DNA from: Pauljensenia sp018375675
Lineage (GTDB): Bacteria; Actinomycetota; Actinomycetes; Actinomycetales; Actinomycetaceae
Assembly (NCBI GenBank): GCA_041432705.1
Contig: JAPWAE010000002.1
Span: 310,001-374,000 of the forward strand
Direction of reading: 5' to 3'
Length of the DNA: 64,000 bases
Positions 63,718 through 64,000 of the stretch are shown here, one piece after another. Below the pieces are notes generated by a model that worked only from the letters and a program-made list of their open reading frames with translations, was not told the DNA's origin and searched no databases. The stretch's first letter is position 1, and every line of letters starts with the position of its first letter. The position numbers and the translations under genes were made by a program.

Positions 63718-64000
63718 ATGAGTACCCAGTCAACTTCCCCGAATAACGGCCCCGTGACCGCGCAAAACGCCGGAACGACGGACATTCCTACCCTCATGGC
63801 GAACGCCACGAGGACCTTTGCGGCGCTCCCGCCCGCGATTATGGAACTCGGCACGATTTTTCACGAGGCCGGGGAGGAGCTCGCGCTCGTCGGCGGGCCC
63901 GTGCGTGACGCGTTCCTGGGAGTGACTCCGCACGACTTCGATATGACGACCTCCGCGCGCCCCGAGCGCACCGAGGAGCTCCTGGCGACGTGGGGTAACG
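63718..64000 (+). CDS. CCA tRNA nucleotidyltransferase, N-terminal part only
   Basis: The first 94 codons of a class II CCA-adding enzyme, cut by the window edge. ATG at 63718 (MSTQSTSPNNGP). The start of the head domain is visible: ELALVGGPVRDAFLGVTPHDFDMTTSARPE, with the GG flexible loop and DFDMTT metal site (DxD form as DFD). The upstream 70 bp has no clear Shine-Dalgarno sequence beyond AAGGG 3 bases before the ATG. It completes tRNA 3' ends, needed for tRNA-Ala above, whose CCA is not encoded. Confidence 0.92.
   Translation, partial: MSTQSTSPNNGPVTAQNAGTTDIPTLMANATRTFAALPPAIMELGTIFHEAGEELALVGGPVRDAFLGVTPHDFDMTTSARPERTEELLATWGN

Overview
The window is high-GC actinobacterial DNA spanning the chromosomal replication origin. 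Gene order is the classic parB-parA-rsmG-jag-yidC-yidD-rnpA-rpmH / dnaA-dnaN-recF-dciA-gyrB-gyrA. Several features point to Actinomycetaceae, most likely Schaalia/Actinomyces: many GTG starts, DUF3566 after gyrA, a DLW-39-type miniprotein between tRNA-Ile and tRNA-Ala, LAXTG-type cell-wall anchors, and an 'anchored repeat' zinc ABC locus. The genus is inferred from memory of gene families, not from a search.

Layout. 1-2.6 kb: sugar-type ABC ATPase (cut by the window edge) and its lipoprotein receptor, minus strand. 3.1-11.1 kb: accessory defence module, made of an unrecognised 227-aa protein, a single-chain Type ISP restriction-modification enzyme, and a tightly coupled AAA-ATPase/TOPRIM-like protein that resembles a fused PARIS (AriA-AriB) or OLD effector. 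11.5-14.5 kb: two exported proteins of unknown function and a secreted subtilase. 14.7-21.2 kb: a five-gene, stop/start-coupled zinc uptake operon (surface protein, hybrid receptor, surface protein, ATPase, permease) behind a Zur-like operator. 21.2-22.5 kb: a 32-codon gene, its terminator and a GC-rich dispersed repeat. 22.5-28.2 kb: aminotransferase, D-Ala-D-Ala-ligase-like protein, HAD hydrolase, ParB and ParA. Six perfect parS sites lie between 13.3 and 27.3 kb. 28.5-32 kb: membrane-insertion, rRNA and RNase P genes. 32-43.5 kb: origin and replication genes. 44-45.3 kb and 53.9-55.5 kb: two long, convergent, gene-free regions full of structured repeats. 45.3-54 kb: hydrolase, two tRNAs and a 2285-aa LAXTG adhesin with 11 SdrD-B-like repeats. 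55.5-64 kb: PAP2 phosphatase, YchJ-like protein, TrxB, MurJ, DUF6049-like protein, NUDIX hydrolase and the start of a CCA-adding enzyme.

The most unusual signals are in the intergenic DNA. Two adjacent 205-bp arrays (44400-44604 and 44630-44834) have unrelated repeat sequences but identical geometry: two direct 21-mers then three inverted 21-mers, with exact 42-bp steps and a 37-bp centre. A smaller relative with 19-bp steps lies at 54514-54614. Next to them are duplicated hairpin modules, one with a compensatory base-pair change, and a three-copy GC-rich element that also occurs beside a parS site. In addition a 12-mer, ACGAGGCCGGGG, occurs about 15 times on the two strands, in genes (several frames) and between genes.
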